Assembly: GCA_031841125.1 (NCBI GenBank) | Contig: CM063108.1 | Coordinates: 55,450,122 to 55,514,121, forward strand | Source of the DNA: Acanthococcus lagerstroemiae | Taxonomy: Eukaryota; Arthropoda; Insecta; Hemiptera; Eriococcidae | Direction: 5' to 3' | Length of the DNA stretch: 64,000 nt | In this document: positions 60,155 through 64,000 of the stretch, in pieces | Numbering within the stretch: the first letter of the stretch is position 1 | Layout of the letters: every line of letters starts with the position of its first letter | Notes under the pieces: model-generated | What the model was told of the DNA's origin: nothing | Databases searched by the model: none | What the model saw: the letters and a program-made list of their open reading frames with translations, nothing else | Position numbers and translations under genes: made by a program

Positions 60155-60350
60155 GGTATTGGTGTGAGGAAGGGCCGAGCAGCTTCCGAGTGCGATCTAG
60201 GTTCTTGAAAAGCGCACGTAAAAAACGACGTACAATGGATCAGGAGAAGGAAATTGGTAAGAAAAGGTAGACGAGACTCGGAGTCGTTAATGCTGCGTGA
60301 TTGTGTTGTTTTCAACCTGGGTCCAAAGAGCTCCACCAGAAAATAATTTT
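60155..60350 (+). repeat. Duplicated module B, copy 3
   Basis: AHVKNDVQWIRRRKLVRKGR then RDSESLMLRDCVVFNLGPKS ends STRK and a stop. Spacing of conserved residues is kept relative to 59370, apart from in-frame indels. Confidence 0.55.
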
Positions 60351-60449
60351 TTTTGGGATACGATAATTTATTGTAGGATTGTTATAAGGCCAGTTTCTGT
60401 TGGGTGTAAAGTTTGGATGGGAGGAGGTGGAACCTGATTCTGGTGCAGT

Positions 60450-61060
60450 CAAGAAACAACCATTCAGAAGTGGTTTTTTGTCACATCTGTTTGTTTTTCC
60501 TTCAGTTCAAAGTTCTTCTAATTTCAGCTTTAAATATAAATCGTGTACTAAAGTTACGTTTGATACAGGTGATGGAAATGCTGAGAAACGAGTTTCGCGT
60601 GATGAACGCTATTGTGTTCATGTTCCTGATAACGCAGTTGTGTTCATGTTCCTGAAAAGTTTCCCCAGTGCAAATCGGAAGACAAGATACTGTTGTGCGT
60701 AAATCAAATTCGGTGTGTTCTTATATTTGTTTATTAATTTCAAATGTTATTCTTTTCATACCTACCAGATACGGATACATTGGAGAGGCAGTGGGGAGAT
60801 GAGCCCTCTCCAGAGGAAAACACTGAAATTAAAAACATTTCAGAAATTAGCAGTCTTACCTAGTCTTAAACTAGCCTACTAGTGTTTCAAGGCATCCCAA
60901 ATTCCAAAACTAGTGTGAAAAAACGTCCCACAAGTCATAAACAAGTCTTGAAGAATCATATCGAGTTTCATTCAAATTTAGAACGGTCTTACAAATATCT
61001 CCAAGAGTCGCAAAACCTTTTAAACGAGACTTGAAAATATTGAAAAAGTCGGAAGGAGTC
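60450..61060 (+). repeat. Duplicated module C, copy 2
   Basis: The reading SSNFSFKYKSCTKVTFDTGD then GNAEKRVSRDERYC is open here. Downstream, after an intron-like gap with ACCAG, the peptide DTDTLERQWGDEPSPEENTE is open until a stop. A stop and a short frame break separate the two, so it is either a two-exon gene relic or non-coding. Confidence 0.6.
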
Positions 61061-61065
61061 TCAAT

Positions 61066-61615
61066 ACGTGAACCGTGGAAATGCTAATGGATCTAAGTGC
61101 CACGAACGCGTATGTGAGATAAACGACAAAAATGGGAATACGTGCGGTTGTCTTCAGCGCAGCACGTTGGAACGCGTGAAAGAGATAGCCCCACCCTTTG
61201 TTGACATCATGTGTTACAAAATCTCTACCTAAAGAGTAATACAGAGTCGGAATGAAAATAAAAAGCATCTACACGATTTGAACAGATCTAAGTCCACAGG
61301 TAGTGTGCAACAGATCTAAGTGCCATTCCGGATTCTTTATTAGTATACAGCCACTTCGTGATAATGCGCATCTGGTGATAAACCAGCATCACAGTCGGTT
61401 TCTGCGATCCGGCACTTAGATCCTTTTGCTTGCACATTCCTCTGGACTTGCATCACGCGCTATGTTTGGGTGGGAATTTTCTATTGACTTTGTTGTTTCT
61501 GTGACTTCGCACGTAACACATCGGATGTGCACGGAAATTCGCGACATCTATACCACGTTAACTCAATTTCACCGAAAATGGCACTTAGATCCATTAGCAT
61601 TTCCACGGTTCACGT
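61066..61615. mobile_element. TIR element with perfect 37-bp ends
   Basis: The arms 61066-61102 and 61579-61615 are exact inverses (from ACGTGAACCGTGGAAATGC to GATCTAAGTGCCA). The word GATCTAAGTGCCA or its inverse recurs three more times inside. No coding frame is seen. It directly precedes the segmental duplication copy 2. Confidence 0.85.
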
Positions 61616-61620
61616 GTTTT

Positions 61621-63530
61621 TGGAAAATGTTCGTAAATATTCTTTGCTCCACCCCTGACACAAGAGGTCAGTTACAAGACTGACTAAAATTCTTAACGAC
61701 TACAGAATTTATTATGTAATATAATTTAGTCGTACATATTTTTAATCGCTTTCTGTATTTTCAGGCATGAAGAATTCGAACAATGCTGCCATTTGTGACG
61801 CTGGCGGGAAAACTTCTGTTAATTCTTTTCATGGGCAGGAAAACGTGGAATTGAAAGTTCTTCTTAAGATACGATATTTTCACGTCAAAAAAACGTTTTT
61901 GAAATCAGAATTTTTTCATGGGCAAAAATTACGTCGGTACATTTGTAAAAAATGAAAAACACCTTGAATCTACATGATGTAATGTCCCCACATGATTGTC
62001 TTTGTAGGTATTTACATTTTTCCGGGGGAAGGATAAATTAGAGATAATGGTTTCAGATGTGGGTTCCGGTAGGGTACCCCGTGGTAGATGTCATTACGTG
62101 GTGGGGGTTGGGTGATGCGCAGGAAATGACGTTCATGGTGGAAGGGGATGCGGTAATCCAAATTACCGCTGAGACAGTCGGAATGTGCGTTTCTTTCGGC
62201 ATTCGTGATGTTTGTTGTATTCTCCTGGAGCGATTCCACCAGCGTTACTGTTGCTGGCTGAAAGTTCATAGAAGGATGATGGTCGCATCAACGCGATCCA
62301 ATGTAGAAATTGCATCCTTCGGCTGCTTCAATAGGTAGGGGCGGTTACTCTTCATCTTTAGGGTCTTTTGGGGAGTCATGTTTTGGTAATATCTTACCTG
62401 CCCCGGAATCATGTGTGCATGTTACTTAGAAGGGTGGTATAATTGAAAATACCTTTTTTCAATGGGTTTTCATGTGTTATTGGAATTATGTACCTAGGTC
62501 TTTCAATCTCACGTGTTTCCTTTTTTATTAAAGAAGTGCGGTTTCGCGTTTCCTGGGTGTCTGTCTTGATGATTTTGTAAATCGAATTTTATTCGCATGT
62601 TCGCGATTGTGCCGGTTTCGCGTTCGCCTTTAATCGTGTAAGTTAGGCCCTTTTCGCATCGTTTTTGTCCATTTCGCGTAGGGTACCTCAAGCGCTCCGG
62701 TCGGTGAGTTTATTTCAATTTTATAGTATTTAACCGCAATCAGTGTTTGAAAAAACTGAGGCATGATGCGTTAAGACTAGTGAAATTTGTTTGAAATTGT
62801 GAAGATCTTGTTTTAGTGAATTTTCCCGTTTATGTTTAAATTATGTGACGAATGTGATTTACTATTTCCGTTGAAAGTGTTTTTAAGGTGTTCAGTGAAT
62901 GTTCACGTTTAAGTTTCTTGAATTACCTACTTGAAGACTGTGATTTCATAATTCTCCATAGTGATCCCACTGGTAAGTAGATATTTATTGGATAATTGCA
63001 TAGGTTATGAATATTCATAAAATGGCAACTGTCTAATCTTTTATTTCAGCTGTCTGACCAGTTATGGTGATTATTTACATGAGCACCATATAAAAGAGTT
63101 TGTGCTAATAATCACTAATGGTGGTGTCTATAATGTTATTGAAAAACTGAAGCATGACGCGCTACGACTTGTGAAATTTGTTTGGAATTGTGAAGATATT
63201 GTTTTAGTGAATTTTCCCGTTTATGTTTAAATTATGTGACAAATGTGATTTACTATTTCCGTTGAAAGTGTTGGAAGGTGTTCAGTGAATGTTCACGTTT
63301 ACGTTTCTTGAATTACCTACTTGAAGACTGTGATTTCATAATTCTCCATAGTGATCCCACTGGTAAGTAGATATTTATTGGATAATTGCATAGGTTATGA
63401 ATATTCATAAAATGACATTGTCTAATATTTTATTGCAGCTGTGTTATCGGTTATGGGGATTATTTACTTGAGTACCTATTAAAAGTGATTGTGCAAATAA
63501 TCACTATAATTGAGGCGCGGTTCTGATACC
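61621..63530 (+). repeat. Segmental duplication, copy 2 (with two tandem units)
   Basis: Same order as 51832-54120 but with two array units, donor-like GTAAGTAGATATTTATTG at 62973 and 63363 and acceptor-like CAG at 63049 and 63438. The spacing between donors is 390 bp. Confidence 0.85.
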
Positions 63531-63537
63531 CATGATT

Positions 63538-63971
63538 ACACTACTGAACAACTATTTTGCGCAACGCATTTCGAGAGGTGTCTGAGGTACTTTTTAACGC
63601 TAAACACGATACTGCAACTCATATTTTTCTCTATCACGTCACAATTCGGACTTCTGAACAACTGAAATTCATTTCCATTTTGTTTTTGCGGTGGAATAAG
63701 CGGTTCCACTGACTGAATATTATCAGTGTTGTCAGACCACTATAACAGAAAACAAACAGACGGAATACACAACTGCACACAACCTCAACACACAAAAACA
63801 CGAATCCTTTTTGAACAAATTTAGTTGAATTTTTTATAGTTTTTCATCAGAAAAACTAGACGTGATAGAGAAAAACGGCCAACGGCACTGTATTCAGCGT
63901 CGAAAAGTACTCAAGAATCACCTCCTTAAATGAGTTGTGCAAACAAAAAATTTCATTTTGTTCAGTAGTGT
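63538..63971. mobile_element. Foldback MITE with ACACTACTGAACAA ends
   Basis: ACACTACTGAACAA at 63538-63551 is exactly inverted at 63958-63971. A second inverted pair, TTTTTCTCTATCACGTC near 63626 and its inverse near 63858, is nested inside. Confidence 0.75.
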
Positions 63972-64000
63972 TATCAGGCATCGAGAGGAGATACTTCTCT

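Overview
The window looks like AT-rich, intron-containing, transposon-dense animal DNA, most likely from an insect. The reasons are one multi-exon gene with clean GT-AG introns and a good match to the arthropod organic solute transporter alpha family, relics of LINE retrotransposons (reverse transcriptase and RNase H ends), a Tigger/pogo-type transposase relic, and many miniature inverted-repeat elements of hAT, Tc1/mariner and unassigned types. There are no operons, CRISPR arrays or bacterial-style gene blocks. The order or species cannot be fixed from the sequence alone.

The only gene I recognise confidently is an OST-alpha (SLC51A-like) transporter on the + strand. Five coding exons run from 31617 to 38964 and a poly(A) signal lies at 39234. 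All four visible introns keep the reading frame. The first coding exon (about 40 to 60 residues) was not found. Its 4.5-kb intron carries a 2.9-kb tandem satellite with a unit of about 290 bp. A weak two-exon small-protein candidate lies just upstream (30653-31086).

Layout: 1-10.5 kb is unassigned AT-rich DNA with a degenerate AGTCTTGAA repeat, two LINE 3' ends, a hAT MITE (7287-7754) and a nested set of inverted-repeat elements (about 8.9-9.9 kb). 10.9-20.3 kb holds copies of a CpG-rich repeat, a self-contained TIR element built around a recurring 16-bp motif (13101-14275), a nest of repeats with three TGACGTCA palindromes, and a broken Tigger transposase. 23.1-27.9 kb is a composite inverted-repeat element with long GAGGCGAAAA-rich arms, a 206-bp Tc1-like MITE inserted in one arm, and a core bounded by ~110-bp terminal repeats that carries two small open frames, one with a Cys/His zinc-finger-like signature. 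27.9-29.3 kb is a LINE relic split by a hAT MITE with a perfect 8-bp target duplication, followed by another MITE. 31.6-39.2 kb is the transporter gene. 39.3-46 kb has little beyond two foldback elements. 46-64 kb is a patchwork of segmental and tandem duplications: modules repeated at 47.9, 57.0, 58.0, 59.4, 59.8, 60.2 and 60.4 kb, and a ~2-kb direct duplication (51.83-54.12 and 61.62-63.53 kb) whose internal ~390-bp tandem units each contain a splice-donor/acceptor-like pair.

All coordinates for repeat edges were read by eye. Copy numbers outside this window, expression, and family names for the MITEs cannot be decided here.
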